From positions 124,001-188,000 of the forward strand of contig NZ_WEZG01000009.1 of the NCBI RefSeq assembly GCF_009176975.1: a stretch of 64,000 bases of DNA, written 5' to 3'. Below, piece after piece: positions 37,385 through 47,445 of the stretch (position 1 is its first letter; every line of letters begins with the position of its first letter). Below the pieces are notes generated by a model. The model was not told the DNA's origin and ran no database searches. It saw nothing but the letters and a program-made list of their open reading frames with translations. A program made the position numbers and the translations under genes. The stretch comes from Aureimonas psammosilenae. GTDB taxonomy: Bacteria; Pseudomonadota; Alphaproteobacteria; Rhizobiales; Rhizobiaceae.

Positions 37385-38583
37385 GCGACCGGCTCACCCT
37401 TTCGGGCGGCGCGAGCGTTTCCGCCTTTCCGCCTTTGCCGCGCGAGCCGGGCTTTGCCGTCTACGTGCATTGGCCCTTCTGCGCGGCCAAGTGCCCTTAT
37501 TGCGACTTCAACAGCCATGTCCGCCATCAGGCGGTGGACCAAGAGCGCTTCGCCAGCGCTTTCACGCGCGAGATCGCCGTGATGGCCGCGCGCTCGAAGG
37601 GGCAGACCGTCACTTCCGTCTTCTTCGGCGGCGGCACACCGTCCTTGATGAAGCCGGAAACGGTGGCGAGCATCATGGAGGCCATCGCCGCGAACTGGAC
37701 GGTGGCACCCGGCGCGGAAGTGACGCTGGAAGCCAATCCGTCGAGCGTCGAGGCCGAGCGCTTCCGGGGCTACCGGGCTGCCGGCGTCAACCGCGTGTCG
37801 CTCGGCGTCCAGGCGCTTCACGACGAGGATCTGCGCCGTCTCGGCCGCCTTCACGGCGTCACGGAAGCCTTGCGCGCCATTGGGCTGGCCCGCGAAATCT
37901 TCCCGCGCCTGTCTTTCGACCTGATCTATGCCCGGCCCGGCCAGAGCGTCGCGGCATGGGAAGCCGAACTCAATCGCGCGATCGATCTCGCGGCCGACCA
38001 CCTGTCGCTCTACCAACTGACCATCGAGGAAGGGACGCCCTTCCACGCCCTTCGCGCGGCCGGCAAGCTGCAGGTGCCGGACGGCGAGCTTTCCGCCGAC
38101 CTTTATCAGGCGACGCAGGACCTGACGCGCGCGCGCGGGCTGCCGGCCTACGAGATTTCCAACCACGCGGTTCCGGGCGCGGAGTCCCGCCATAACCTCA
38201 CCTATTGGCGCTACGGCTTGTATGCCGGCGTCGGCCCCGGCGCGCATGGCCGGCTGATGGGTGAGGGCGGGCGCTACGCGATCGCCACCGAGCGCCATCC
38301 CGAAACCTGGCTGCGCATGGTGGAGGATTGGGATTCAGGGATCGTCACCGACGATCTTCTGAACCGAAGCGAGGAAGCCGACGAGCTTCTTTTGATGGGG
38401 CTTCGCTTGTCGGAAGGCATCGACCTGCCGCGCTGGCGGCGGTTGGCCGGCCGCGACATCGACCCGTCCAGCGAAGCCGACCTTGCCGAGCACGGCATGA
38501 TCGAGCGGCTCGGACCGGACCGCATCCGCGCGACCCCGGCCGGCATGATGGTTCTCGACGCCGTCGTGGCCGATCTCTGCTGA
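37381..38583 (+). CDS. hemW: HemW, radical SAM heme chaperone
   Basis: A 400-residue radical SAM protein, once annotated as oxygen-independent coproporphyrinogen oxidase-like. Cys34, Cys38 and Cys41 in [17 protein letters not shown] bind the iron-sulphur cluster. [12 protein letters not shown] and the C-terminal [19 protein letters not shown] fit HemW. It lacks the extra HemN residues for porphyrinogen decarboxylation, so heme handling is the likely job. The ATG overlaps the rdgB stop; a much longer in-frame extension inside rdgB is not coding. Confidence 0.93.
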   Translation: MSDRLTLSGGASVSAFPPLPREPGFAVYVHWPFCAAKCPYCDFNSHVRHQAVDQERFASAFTREIAVMAARSKGQTVTSVFFGGGTPSLMKPETVASIMEAIAANWTVAPGAEVTLEANPSSVEAERFRGYRAAGVNRVSLGVQALHDEDLRRLGRLHGVTEALRAIGLAREIFPRLSFDLIYARPGQSVAAWEAELNRAIDLAADHLSLYQLTIEEGTPFHALRAAGKLQVPDGELSADLYQATQDLTRARGLPAYEISNHAVPGAESRHNLTYWRYGLYAGVGPGAHGRLMGEGGRYAIATERHPETWLRMVEDWDSGIVTDDLLNRSEEADELLLMGLRLSEGIDLPRWRRLAGRDIDPSSEADLAEHGMIERLGPDRIRATPAGMMVLDAVVADLC

Positions 38584-39479
38584 TGGATGGGGAAAACGAG
38601 CGGCCGGGCTTTTCAATCCGCGACCAGAGCTTTTCCGCCAGGAAGCCGGAGCCCGGACTTTATCTCGTGGCGACGCCGATCGGAAATCTCGCCGACATCA
38701 CGGTGCGCGCCCTCGACGTGATCGCCGGCGCTGACATTCTCGCCTGCGAGGACACGCGCGTCAGTCAGGTTCTCCTGTCGCGCTATGCGATCCGCCGCCG
38801 CCTCGTCGCCTATCACGAGCATAACGCGGCGGAAGCCGGGCCGGAGCTTCTCGCCGCGCTCCAGGCCGGCAAGAGCGTCGCGCTGATTTCGGACGCCGGA
38901 ACGCCGCTCGTGTCCGATCCGGGCTTCCGGCTGGTTGGCGAGGCGGTGGAGCGCGGCGTCGCCGTTTATCCGATTCCCGGCGCGTCGGCCGTTCTGTCTG
39001 CGCTTCTCGCCTCCGGCCTGCCCTCCGACGCTTTTCTCTTCGCCGGCTTCCTGCCGCAGAAGGAGACGGCCCGTCGCCAGCGGATCGAGGAACTCGCCCG
39101 CATTCCGGCGACTCTGATCCTTTTCGAAGCGCCCCACCGCATCAAGGATAGCCTCGCCGATCTGGCTGCAATTCTGGGCGACCGCCCGGCCGCCGTCTGC
39201 CGCGAACTGACCAAGGCCTTCGAGACGACCTATCGCGGCACGCTGCCGGCGTTGGCGCAAGATTTCGAGACCATGGAGCGGGTGCGCGGCGAGATCGTCG
39301 TGGTGATCGGCCCGCCCGCTGCCGAGGCCCCGCCGAGCGAAGCCGATGCCGACGCGATCCTCTCTGGGCTCCTCCGGGAAATGAAGCCGACGGAGGCCGC
39401 GCGCGAAGCGGCGAAACTCACCGGCCTGCCGCGCCGCGACCTTTATCAGCGCGCGCTCCAGATGAAGGACGGCGCTTGA
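38583..39479 (+). CDS. rsmI: RsmI, 16S rRNA (cytidine-1402 2'-O)-methyltransferase
   Basis: A 298-residue SAM-dependent tetrapyrrole-methylase-fold enzyme that methylates C1402 of 16S r[51 protein letters not shown] and [19 protein letters not shown] are the SAM and substrate motifs. The start is the ATG overlapping the hemW stop (TGATG). It is normally near yraN, as here. Confidence 0.95.
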   Translation: MDGENERPGFSIRDQSFSARKPEPGLYLVATPIGNLADITVRALDVIAGADILACEDTRVSQVLLSRYAIRRRLVAYHEHNAAEAGPELLAALQAGKSVALISDAGTPLVSDPGFRLVGEAVERGVAVYPIPGASAVLSALLASGLPSDAFLFAGFLPQKETARRQRIEELARIPATLILFEAPHRIKDSLADLAAILGDRPAAVCRELTKAFETTYRGTLPALAQDFETMERVRGEIVVVIGPPAAEAPPSEADADAILSGLLREMKPTEAAREAAKLTGLPRRDLYQRALQMKDGA

Positions 39480-39850
39480 GCGAAAACCGTCTGTCGAAGC
39501 GTCGAAGCAGCTTCGCCAAGGGCCATCGCGGCGAATGGCTGGCGGCCTGGGCGTTGCGCCTCAAGGGCTATCGCATCCTCGCCGTCCGCCATCGAACGAA
39601 GCTCGGCGAGATCGACCTCGTGGCGAGGAAAGGCGATCTGATCGCGATCGTGGAGGTGAAGGCGCGGGCGACGCTGGAGCAGGCAATGGACGCGATCGGG
39701 CCAGAATCACAGCGCCGCATCGCCAACGCCGCCGATCTTTGGCTCGCCCGGCAGCGCGACGCGGCCTCCCTGTCGATCCGCTTCGACATCGTCGCCGTTT
39801 TGCCCCGCCGCTGGCCGGTGCATGTGAAGGACGCTTGGCGGGCCTATTGA
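39476..39850 (+). CDS. yraN: YraN/UPF0102 nuclease-fold protein
   Basis: A 124-residue protein with an endonuclease-like fold. [49 protein letters not shown] holds the D-x(n)-E-x-K nuclease motif (EIDLVA, VEVKAR). The biological role is not firmly known; a link to DNA processing has been proposed for the family. The TTG start overlaps the rsmI stop (TTGA). Confidence 0.9.
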   Translation: MSENRLSKRRSSFAKGHRGEWLAAWALRLKGYRILAVRHRTKLGEIDLVARKGDLIAIVEVKARATLEQAMDAIGPESQRRIANAADLWLARQRDAASLSIRFDIVAVLPRRWPVHVKDAWRAY

Positions 39851-39920
39851 AGGCTGGAGCGATTGCCACCCGGCCCTTCGCCCGCTACCTGCGAGGCAGG
39901 AAGCGGACGGAGTTCATGCG

Positions 39921-40865
39921 ATGCCCCTCGACGTTGCGGTCCAGATGGACCACGTATCCTCGATCACCATCAAGGGCGACTCGACCTTCGCTTTGTGCCT
40001 GGAAGCGCAGCGGCGCGGGCATCGCCTGTTCCACTACACGCCCGACCGCCTGTCCCTTCGCGACGGCCGCGCGACGGCCCGCGCAGAGGTGATGGAACTG
40101 CGCGAGGAACAGGGCAAGCACTTCACGCTTGGCGAGCAGGCCAAGATCGATCTGGCCGCCATGGACGTGGTGCTGCTGCGCCAGGACCCGCCCTTCGACA
40201 TGGCCTATATCACCTCGACCCATATTCTCGACCGCATTCACCCGAAGACGCTGGTGGTCAACGACCCGACCTCCGTGCGTAATGCGCCGGAGAAGATCTT
40301 CGTCACCGAGTTCGCCGACCTGATGCCGGAAACGCTGATCACCAAGGACCCGGTGGAGGTCGCCGCCTTTCGCGCCGAGTTCGGCGAGATCGTCCTCAAA
40401 CCCCTCTACGGCAATGGCGGTGCCGGTGTCTTCCACCTGACGGAAGGCGATCGCAACCTCACCTCGTTTCTGGAAACCTTCGGCATCCTGTTCCGCGAGC
40501 CCTTCATCGTGCAGCGCTACCTGAAGGACGTGCGCAAGGGCGACAAGCGCATCATCCTCGTCGACGGCGAGGTCGCGGGCGCGATCAACCGCGTACCGGC
40601 GGAAACCGATGCCCGCTCCAACATGCACGTCGGCGGCCGGGCCGAGGCGACGGAACTGACGCCGCGCGAGCGCGAAATCTGCGAGCGGATCGGGCCGGAA
40701 CTTCGCAAACGCGGGCTGCTCTTCGTCGGCATCGACGTGATCGGCGACTACATGACCGAGATCAACGTCACCTCGCCGACGGGCATCCGCGAGGTGAAGC
40801 GCTTCGGCGGGGCCGACATCGCGCAGCTTCTTTGGGACAAGATCGAGGAGAAGGTCGAGGCCTGA
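39921..40865 (+). CDS. gshB: Glutathione synthetase
   Basis: A 314-residue ATP-grasp enzyme joining gamma-glutamylcysteine and glycine. [21 protein letters not shown] is the N-terminal block, [21 protein letters not shown] the substrate site, and [33 protein letters not shown] and [13 protein letters not shown] the ATP-grasp core. It is 70 bases after yraN and may have its own start signal. Length is normal for the bacterial GshB. Confidence 0.96.
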   Translation: MPLDVAVQMDHVSSITIKGDSTFALCLEAQRRGHRLFHYTPDRLSLRDGRATARAEVMELREEQGKHFTLGEQAKIDLAAMDVVLLRQDPPFDMAYITSTHILDRIHPKTLVVNDPTSVRNAPEKIFVTEFADLMPETLITKDPVEVAAFRAEFGEIVLKPLYGNGGAGVFHLTEGDRNLTSFLETFGILFREPFIVQRYLKDVRKGDKRIILVDGEVAGAINRVPAETDARSNMHVGGRAEATELTPREREICERIGPELRKRGLLFVGIDVIGDYMTEINVTSPTGIREVKRFGGADIAQLLWDKIEEKVEA

Positions 40866-40936
40866 AGGCTCCGCTCAAGAGGAACCGACTTGGAGCGCGC
40901 TCGCTTGTTCCATCCGAACGACAGGAGGGAACAGGA

Positions 40937-41128
40937 ATGGCGCAGCGCAGAACGATGGCCGGCATCGCGGCGGAGGAAACGGAGGACGGCTTCGTCATCC
41001 ATATCGTCGACGATGCGGCCGAAGTGTTCGAGATCGAGGCGAGCCGGGAGAATGTCGAGCTGATGGTCGCCAATCTCAGCGCCGTTCTCGGGGGCGGCTC
41101 TGGCGAAGACTCCCACGCCGAGGACTAA
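40937..41128 (+). CDS. Small conserved-looking protein of unknown function
   Basis: A 63-residue acidic protein, MAQRRTMAGIAAEETEDGF then VIHIVDDAAEVFEIEASREN, with an alternating beta-strand look and no signal or membrane segment. A very good aggaggg ribosome site nine bases before the ATG supports translation. It lies 71 bases after gshB and its TAA stop touches the left arm of a short inverted-repeat element. I do not recognise a family. Confidence 0.6.
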   Translation: MAQRRTMAGIAAEETEDGFVIHIVDDAAEVFEIEASRENVELMVANLSAVLGGGSGEDSHAED

Positions 41129-41290
41129 GAGGCTGTCTGAGAAGTCCCCAGGTCGGTTCGACGGGTCTTTTCCGCCGCCGCATCGTCACCGATCCTCGCC
41201 GATGCCGCCGGCATCGACTGCGTTCGGCTCCTTCCGGACAACGAAAAATTCCTCGTCGTCCCTCCGCCGGGGACTTCTCACACAGCCTCT
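41128..41290. repeat. 163-bp MITE-like element with 22-bp terminal inverted repeats
   Basis: Left arm 41128-41149 (agaggctgtctgagaagtcc...) and right arm 41269-41290 are reverse complements with one mismatch. The interior, about 119 bases, has no gene. Ends of the gaggctgtct type are familiar from IS1182/IS5-like transposons, so this is probably a non-autonomous derivative. It lies between two convergent genes, ending eight bases from the LOV-kinase stop, and could act as a terminator. Confidence 0.7.
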
Positions 41291-41298
41291 CACGCCCT

Positions 41299-42351
41299 TC
41301 AGGCCGTTTTCCAGGCCGTCGCCTCGTTGGCGAGGCCTTCCACGGGCGCGTCGAGGCTGAAGACGATGCCGCCCGGCGCGAAGTCGATGGAGGCCTTGCC
41401 GCCGAACTCGGCCGCGAGCACCCGTTCCACGACGCGGGTGCCGTAGCCGCGCGAGGAAGGCTCGGCGACCGGCGGTCCGTCCGTTTCGCGCCATTCGAGC
41501 GAAAGGCGTCCGTTCTCGACGCTCCAGCCGACATGAACGGTGCCGACGCCGTTCGACAGGCTGCCATAGCGCTGCGCATTGGCGCCGAGTTCGTGCACGG
41601 CGAGCGACAGCATGGTGGCGATGCGCGGCTTCAACCGCACCGGCGGGCCTTCGACGCTGATGCGGGTCCCGAGCCGCGCGTGAACGGGCTCCAACGCGCC
41701 CTGCACCACGTCCTTCAAAAGGGCGCTCGCCCAGGCTTCCGCCGTCAGAACGTCGTGGCTGCGCGCCAGCGCCTGAAGCCGGCCCGACACGGCGCTCGCC
41801 ACCTCGCGGGGCACGGAGGAATCCTTCAGCGTCTGGAGCACCACGGTCTGCACCGTCGCCAGCGTGTTCTTCACGCGGTGGTCCAGCTCGCGGTTGAGAA
41901 GGAAGCGGTGCTCCTCGGCGCGCTTGCGGTCGCTGACATCGAGCTGGGAGGCGAAGAAATAGATGAGATCGTCGCCGTCGAAGACCGGCGACATCAAAAG
42001 CGCGTTCCAGAAGGTCGTGCCGTCCTTGCGATAGTTCAGGAGATCGACCTGGATCGATTCCCTTGCCTCCACCGCTTCGCGCACCCTGGCGACATCCATT
42101 TCGCGCGTCGCCGGTCCTTGCAGGAAGCGGCAGTTGCGCCCGAGGATCTCCTCGCGCGAATAACCGGTGAGGCGCACGAAAGCGTCGTTGCAGAAGACGA
42201 TCGGGTTGTCGTTCTGTTTGGGATCGGTGATCACCATGGGCATGCGCGTAGTGCGCACGGCGGAGGCGAACGGGTCCGAGCTGCCGCCCTTCTGCAGCTT
42301 CACTTCCCCTTCGATCCGCCGACGGTTCTCGTTGTTCACCGATCCTCGCAA
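41299..42351 (-). CDS. LOV-domain blue-light-sensing HWE histidine kinase
   Basis: A 350-residue soluble kinase. Residues 27-145 form a PAS/LOV domain with GRNCRFLQG; Cys74 would form the photo-adduct with FMN, and Asn73, Arg75, Gln78, Asn106, Asn116 and Gln136 fit the flavin-contact pattern. The kinase region has His158 in [14 protein letters not shown], the N-box [11 protein letters not shown] and [11 protein letters not shown], all diagnostic of HWE kinases. The layout matches the LOV-HK of Brucella and relatives. A TTG is the farthest start; a GTG four codons on is also possible. No response regulator is adjacent. Confidence 0.9.
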   Translation of the reverse strand: MRGSVNNENRRRIEGEVKLQKGGSSDPFASAVRTTRMPMVITDPKQNDNPIVFCNDAFVRLTGYSREEILGRNCRFLQGPATREMDVARVREAVEARESIQVDLLNYRKDGTTFWNALLMSPVFDGDDLIYFFASQLDVSDRKRAEEHRFLLNRELDHRVKNTLATVQTVVLQTLKDSSVPREVASAVSGRLQALARSHDVLTAEAWASALLKDVVQGALEPVHARLGTRISVEGPPVRLKPRIATMLSLAVHELGANAQRYGSLSNGVGTVHVGWSVENGRLSLEWRETDGPPVAEPSSRGYGTRVVERVLAAEFGGKASIDFAPGGIVFSLDAPVEGLANEATAWKTA

Positions 42352-42437
42352 CCGTCAGTGCTCCGCGACGATGCGCGGCTTCCACCCTTGCCGATCATTA
42401 GCCGACTCTCGCCTTCGCGCCTAGCGTTGGAACGTCG

Positions 42438-43451
42438 TCAAGGCCGAGCCTTGCGTCGCAGAACGGCATTGGCGGCCATGACGCCGAGGCCAAGTAAGCT
42501 GAAGGCGACGGAGGAGGGCGGGTATTTCTGCGCTTCCGTGTAGGGGCTGAAGGTGAGTCCGCGACCGCCCGGCCAGTGCTCGGCGCCATCGCCGTTCGGG
42601 GAGTTGAGATCGTCGCCGGGCGTCGGGCGTCGCGGCTCGACGGAGACCGCTGGGACGCCGACCGCCAGAACGCGGTCCATGACGTTCGGCAAAAGCGAGG
42701 AAGCAAGCGCGATCGCGCGGCCCGCGCCGCCGACGGTGATGTCGCGCACCGGATAAACGGCCGCGTGGAGGATCGCGTCGGCGACGAGTTCGGGCGCATA
42801 AAGCGGAGGCACGACGCGCGGCTCCCGCCCGAGCCGGCTCTTGGCGTGCTGAGGAAAGGGCGTGGCGATGCCGGATGGCTTGATCAGCGTCACCTGAACC
42901 GGTGCGCGACCGTGCAGGAGCTCCATGCGCAGCGCGTTGGTAAACCCCTTCACCGCATGCTTGGAAGCGGCATAGGCGCTCAAGTAAGGGATCGCGACAT
43001 CGGAATTCACCGACCCGACATTGACGAGCGTTCCGCCGCCGTCCTGTTTGCGGAAATGCGCCACTGCCGCCAGCGAGCCGTGAACGGTGCCCCAGTAGTT
43101 CGTTTCGAAGATGCGCCGGTGCTCGTCGAGGGGCAGTTCGGTGAGTTCCGAATAAACCGCCGTGCCGGCATTGTTGACGAAGGTGTGGAAGGCGCCGAAG
43201 CGCTCGACCGTGGTCTCCACGAGGCGGTGGACATCCTCCTCGCGCGAGACATCGGCCACGACGAAGGACGCACGACCGCCTGCCGCTTCGATCTCCCGCA
43301 CGATTGTCCCGAGGGCTGGTTCGTCGCGGCTCGCCAAAACGACGCGCGCGCCTTTCCTCGCCGCCATCTTCGCGGTGACGAGGCCGATGCCGGAACTCGC
43401 GCCGGTGATCACGATCGTCTGCTCGGTCAGCGGCCTGCGGATGAGATGCAT
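42438..43451 (-). CDS. SDR oxidoreductase with C-terminal membrane helix
   Basis: A 337-residue short-chain dehydrogenase. TIVITGASSGIGLVTAKMAARKGARVVLASRDE is the NADP fold, NNAGTAVYSELTELP the N-N-A-G motif, and YLSAYAASKHAVKGF the catalytic Y-x3-K. The C-terminus continues well past the usual SDR end and closes with a hydrophobic helix and basic tail (VAFSLLGLGVMAANAVLRRKARP region), suggesting membrane anchoring. The start ATG has gaggag at good spacing. The substrate is unknown; a lipid or steroid-like compound would suit a membrane anchor. Confidence 0.82.
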   Translation of the reverse strand: MHLIRRPLTEQTIVITGASSGIGLVTAKMAARKGARVVLASRDEPALGTIVREIEAAGGRASFVVADVSREEDVHRLVETTVERFGAFHTFVNNAGTAVYSELTELPLDEHRRIFETNYWGTVHGSLAAVAHFRKQDGGGTLVNVGSVNSDVAIPYLSAYAASKHAVKGFTNALRMELLHGRAPVQVTLIKPSGIATPFPQHAKSRLGREPRVVPPLYAPELVADAILHAAVYPVRDITVGGAGRAIALASSLLPNVMDRVLAVGVPAVSVEPRRPTPGDDLNSPNGDGAEHWPGGRGLTFSPYTEAQKYPPSSVAFSLLGLGVMAANAVLRRKARP

Positions 43452-43542
43452 GTCGGGTCTCCTCAAGACCTGCCAAGGCTCGGAGCCGGTCGACGGTTCC
43501 CCTTGCGCCGGCGATGCGTCCATCGGTCCGTTCGCGCGGGGC

Positions 43543-44472
43543 TCAGGGCGTGACGAGGATCAGCCAGAAGGAAACGGTGAGGGCGGCCAGAACCGTGGAC
43601 AAGGATACGGCGGCGGAAGCCGCGCTCGCGCCCACCCCTTCGCGCGCCGCGATCAGGTAAGCGTTCACGCCGCAGGGGCAGCTTGCGAAAAGCACGCAGA
43701 CGGCGGCCCAGGCCGGCGGCATCGTGAAGACGAAAGTCACGAGAACGAAGACCACGGCCGGGTGGATCGCGAGCTTCAGGGTGCTGATGAGCGCGGCGGC
43801 GCGCCATTCGCCGCCGATGCCGTGGCGGGCGAGCGCCAGACCCATGCCGATCAGGGCGCAAGGGGCGGCGGACGCGGCGATCGGGTCCACCAGATGGTCG
43901 AGAGGTCCGCTCGTGTCGAGACCGAGCGCGCGCAAGGCGAGCCCGATATAGATGCCGATCAGGATCGGATGGGTGGTCAGCATCTTGAGGATGCGCCGCC
44001 GGGCATGCGCCATGCCCTGTTCGCCCGATCCCTCCAGAAGCAGCGTGACCACCACCGTCATGGAGGGCAGGTGGATCGCCAGAAGCAGCGCCAGGGGCGT
44101 CGCGGCATCAGGGCCGACGGCTTCGAGGATCAAGGGCACGCCCACCATCGCGGTGTTGGCCTGACCGGCGGAGAAGCCGAAGATCACCGCCTCGCGCCGG
44201 CTTCTGCCGAAGGCTTTCCTCGCCGCCAGCATCGCCAGGGCCCATGCGACGGCCACCCCGGCGAAATAGGAGATCCAGTAACCCCAGGGCTGCGCGTCCG
44301 GCATCTGCGAATGCAGGATCGTGCGCATCAGAAGGCAGGGAATCGCCAGCGTGTAGACATAGGCCGCGAGCCCATCGGCGACGGTTTCGTCGAACAGCCG
44401 CAGCCGCGCGGCAGCAAAGCCGACGAGCATGAGCCCGAAGGTGGGGGCGGTGATGGAAAGGACGTGCAGCAA
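43543..44472 (-). CDS. AEC family (auxin efflux carrier-type) transporter
   Basis: A 309-residue membrane protein of about ten helices. APTFGLMLVGFAAARLRLFDE is the usual first helix, and FGFSAGQANTAMVGVPLI and CPCGVNAYLIAAREG contain the conserved crossover-helix breaks of the family. Bacterial members export or import organic acids such as malonate or malate. The start is a TTG immediately after the stop of the upstream kinase gene (TGATTG), so translation is coupled to the kinase. Confidence 0.85.
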   Translation of the reverse strand: MLHVLSITAPTFGLMLVGFAAARLRLFDETVADGLAAYVYTLAIPCLLMRTILHSQMPDAQPWGYWISYFAGVAVAWALAMLAARKAFGRSRREAVIFGFSAGQANTAMVGVPLILEAVGPDAATPLALLLAIHLPSMTVVVTLLLEGSGEQGMAHARRRILKMLTTHPILIGIYIGLALRALGLDTSGPLDHLVDPIAASAAPCALIGMGLALARHGIGGEWRAAALISTLKLAIHPAVVFVLVTFVFTMPPAWAAVCVLFASCPCGVNAYLIAAREGVGASAASAAVSLSTVLAALTVSFWLILVTP

Positions 44473-46581
44473 TCAGGAACGCAGATCGGCGAGCGGCGCG
44501 GTCAGGCGGCAGACGAGGCCGTCCGGCGCATAAACCAGCTCGCACGATCCAGCCGAGGCCCCGGTCAGGCCCATCTCGATCAATCTCGTGCCGAAGCTGC
44601 GGCGGGTCGGCGGCGCGACCGGCGGTCCCCCGGATTCGCGCCATTCGAACACGAGTTCGGAACCGGCCGCCAAAGGATCGAACCGCCTTTGCCAACCGAC
44701 GTGGATGCGCCCTTCGGGCACCGAAAGCGCGCCGTATTTCACCGCGTTGGTGGAAAGCTCGTGGACGATCAGCGACAAGGCGAGGGAGGCCTTCGGCCCG
44801 AGCGTCAAGGCGGGGCCGTCGCTTTCCACCCGGCCGCCCTCGTCGTGGATGGCCGAGGCGGAGCGAACGATGTCGGCGATCGTGGCGGCGTCCCGGTGGC
44901 CGGTCATCAGGACGTCATGGGCTTTGGCGAGCGCCTGAATGCGCTCGCTCAGGACTTGCCGGGCCGAGGCGACGTCCGGGGCGTTGCGCAGGGTCTGCGC
45001 CACGATGGAGGACACCAGCGCGAGGTTGTTCTTCAGGCGATGCGCCAGTTCGCCGGCAAGAAGCAGGCGCTGGTGGTCCGCCTCGACCGCGCTCGTCACG
45101 TCGCGCACGGCACCCACGAGATTGCGCTCGCCGCTGCGACTTTCGGCGACCTGTCCGCGCACCGCCACCACGCGCTCGGCACCGTCGTCGATGCCGATAA
45201 CCCGGAACTGGAGGTCGAACCTGCCACCCGCCATCACATCCGCATAGGCGGCGTCATAGGCCGGCCTGTCCTCGGGATGCACGGCGGCCTTCTTCTCGGC
45301 ATGGGTCACGGGGCGATCTTCCCCCACGCCGAAGGCGGCGCGCACCCGGTCGTCCAGGATCAGTTCTTCCGTGTCGAGATTCAGGTCGAAGACGCCGACA
45401 TCGCCGACCTCGACCGCCAGACGGAGACGTTCCTCGCTTTCGCGCAGGCGCGCTTCCGCCCTTCGCCGCCCGGTGATGTCGCGAAACAGCACCGAAACTT
45501 GCCGCCGGGCGGCCGGCTCGATGCGCGCGGCGGACACCTCGATGGTGCGCCCGACCGTCACGAAATCGCGCTCGAAGCGGATCGGGGTGCCGGTGGCCAG
45601 GACGCCGCCATAAAGCTCCACCCAGCCGTCCGCCTCCGTCGGCGCGAGATCCCGCACCTTCATGCCCACGATATCCGTGATGCCGGTATGGCGTTCGTAG
45701 CCGGGATTGGCCTCGACATGGACGTAGTCGCTCAAAGGGCCGTGCGGCCCGTCGATGAACTCGATGATGCAGAAGCCGTCGTCCACCGCTTCGAACAAGG
45801 CGCGGTAGCGGTCCTCGCTTTCGCGAAGGGCGTCCTCGGCCGCGACCTCGTCGGTCACGTCGCGGGCGATGCCGTTGAAGCGGACCGGCCGGCCGTCCTC
45901 TGCATACAGGAACTCGCCCCGGCGCTCGATTTGCCGAAGCTCTCCGTTGTCGGCCTTGCGGATGCGATAAACGGCGTCTCTCGGCGCCGCCCCGGAAAGG
46001 CGCGTGGAATTGCTGGAAGCGAGCGTCCGGTCTTCCGGCAGAACCCGCGCTTCGAATTCGGCGGCGGGCCGGATGTCCCGGTGATCGAGGCCGTAGAGCC
46101 TGGAGAATTCCGGCGTCGCGCTGATCATGCCGGTGGGAACGTCGATGGTGAAAAGGCCGACGCCGCCCGCTTCCTGCGCTTGGCGAAGCTGGTCGGCCAG
46201 TTCGTCCAGCCGGATGCCGGAAAGATGCTGCTCGGTTCGATCGCGCAGGGTCTTCACGAAGCCGACATGCCCGCCGCCGTCGTCGCGAAGCGGCATCGTT
46301 TCGCCGAGCGCCCAGAAGCGGGTCCCGTCGGCTCGCATGTACCAGCCTTCGTCGATCCTGTGGCCGCCGGCGAGGGCGGTGCCCATCTCCGTTTGGAGCT
46401 GCCCGTTCTCGCGGTCCTCGGGCGTGAAGATGATGTCGCCGCTCCGGCCGAGCATCTCCGCGGCCGTCCAGCCGAGAATGTGCTCGGCGCCGGTATTCCA
46501 GTCGGTGAGGATGCCGTCCCGGTCGGTGGCGATGATTGCCAGCCCGGTGATGCTTTCGATGATCTGCCGATAACGGTTCAC
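44473..46581 (-). CDS. Multi-PAS HWE sensor histidine kinase
   Basis: A 702-residue soluble kinase with four tandem PAS/PAC units over about residues 1-500. The first starts YRQIIESITGLAIIATDRDG, the second after a short coiled segment, the third RYRALFEAVDDGFCIIEF, the fourth ERLRLAVEVGDVGVFDLNLD. The HWE core holds His514 in ELAHRLKNNLALV, IVHELSTNAVKYGALS and VFEWRESGGPPV. I chose the GTG preceded by gggag, since the ATG 26 codons earlier adds unrelated sequence. None of the PAS units has the LOV cysteine motif. It is coupled to the AEC transporter gene and may regulate it. Confidence 0.9.
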   Translation of the reverse strand: MNRYRQIIESITGLAIIATDRDGILTDWNTGAEHILGWTAAEMLGRSGDIIFTPEDRENGQLQTEMGTALAGGHRIDEGWYMRADGTRFWALGETMPLRDDGGGHVGFVKTLRDRTEQHLSGIRLDELADQLRQAQEAGGVGLFTIDVPTGMISATPEFSRLYGLDHRDIRPAAEFEARVLPEDRTLASSNSTRLSGAAPRDAVYRIRKADNGELRQIERRGEFLYAEDGRPVRFNGIARDVTDEVAAEDALRESEDRYRALFEAVDDGFCIIEFIDGPHGPLSDYVHVEANPGYERHTGITDIVGMKVRDLAPTEADGWVELYGGVLATGTPIRFERDFVTVGRTIEVSAARIEPAARRQVSVLFRDITGRRRAEARLRESEERLRLAVEVGDVGVFDLNLDTEELILDDRVRAAFGVGEDRPVTHAEKKAAVHPEDRPAYDAAYADVMAGGRFDLQFRVIGIDDGAERVVAVRGQVAESRSGERNLVGAVRDVTSAVEADHQRLLLAGELAHRLKNNLALVSSIVAQTLRNAPDVASARQVLSERIQALAKAHDVLMTGHRDAATIADIVRSASAIHDEGGRVESDGPALTLGPKASLALSLIVHELSTNAVKYGALSVPEGRIHVGWQRRFDPLAAGSELVFEWRESGGPPVAPPTRRSFGTRLIEMGLTGASAGSCELVYAPDGLVCRLTAPLADLRS

Positions 46582-46737
46582 GACCGCTCCCGCCCGGCAT
46601 ACGTTATGTCCAACACCTCGGCTCGCTTCGCTCCAGCCCTTGAAGCGCCCGAAATGCATCGGACGGGTTCTTGGCTGTATTCGATCGCGGGACCGTGGTG
46701 AAGGGAGGATTTGCTTCGAGCGCCCCGTGAAAGCGCT

Positions 46738-46911
46738 TCAGCCGGCCTGCCAGCCGAGGAAAAGAAGAACGAGCCCGATCATTGCGGCGAGAACGATCCG
46801 AAACGCCAGCTTGATCGAAACCACCGCCGCCATTGCGCGCAGCACCCGGCTCCAATAGCCCGGCGCCCGCAGGCTGTCGCGATCGCCGTTTTCGCCGCGG
46901 TTCGTGGCCAT
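46738..46911 (-). CDS. Small single-helix membrane protein
   Basis: A 57-residue protein. A polar N-terminus (MATNRGENGDRDSLRAPGYW) is followed by one strong hydrophobic segment near residues 30-55 (FRIVLAAMIGLVLLFLGWQ). The ATG has gaggg five bases upstream; an alternative in-frame start 20 codons earlier exists. It lies upstream of the multi-PAS kinase gene on the same strand with about 155 bases between. The family is not recognised. Confidence 0.45.
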   Translation of the reverse strand: MATNRGENGDRDSLRAPGYWSRVLRAMAAVVSIKLAFRIVLAAMIGLVLLFLGWQAG

Positions 46912-47445
46912 GCCACCCTCGTTCGTCGCGTCCGGGTGGACGAGCCTTCGAAGGTCCCGAACGGGCCGCACCGTTTCGAGGTTCGGCCAGAAAGGGAAAA
47001 ATTTTTAGGTCAATGAATATGGCTGGCGGCAAAGGCCTTCAATCGCCGGCCTCCACCCGATCTCCGGTTCCGCATCTATGCGAAGCCTTTTCGAGTCAAG
47101 ATGTGCGCAGTGACGCCATCGCGTCAATGGACGAAACACCGACCGGGCGAATTGCGTCGGATTCTGAGCGATTTCGGGACGTTTTGTCCGGAAATTAAAG
47201 ATGTAGCCGGCGTCGAAATCTGCGGCTGGCGGTTCTCGGTCCCCGTTTCCGTACGAAAGCTCCTGCCGGTTCGAATCTCTTCTGGCCAAGGCAAGGTCCC
47301 AGCGTCCGCTGGTCGCAGTTCAACAGTTCGGGAGACGATGGCCGGCGTCCCGTCGCAGACCATATTCCACGTCCAGAAGATTGTTGCGGCGCAAAGACTT
47401 CGTTTCAACCCTCGTTTTCTCGATATCCGAAAGAGGCTGCCCGGT
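46912..47445. other. 534-base gap upstream of the RND efflux genes
   Basis: No convincing gene is seen. It contains the AT-rich stretch gaaaaatttttaggtcaatg near 46998 and low-GC patches around 47150-47210 (ggaaattaaagatgtagc), unlike the neighbouring coding DNA. These are plausible promoter or regulator-binding regions for the pump operon. No TetR-type repressor gene is present here. Confidence 0.4.

Noticed and set aside
43162-46701. Open frame of 1179 codons on the plus strand
   Set aside because: It is antisense to the SDR, AEC and multi-PAS kinase genes, has Arg/Gly/Asp-rich low-information sequence, and exists only because GC-rich codons avoid stops on the other strand.
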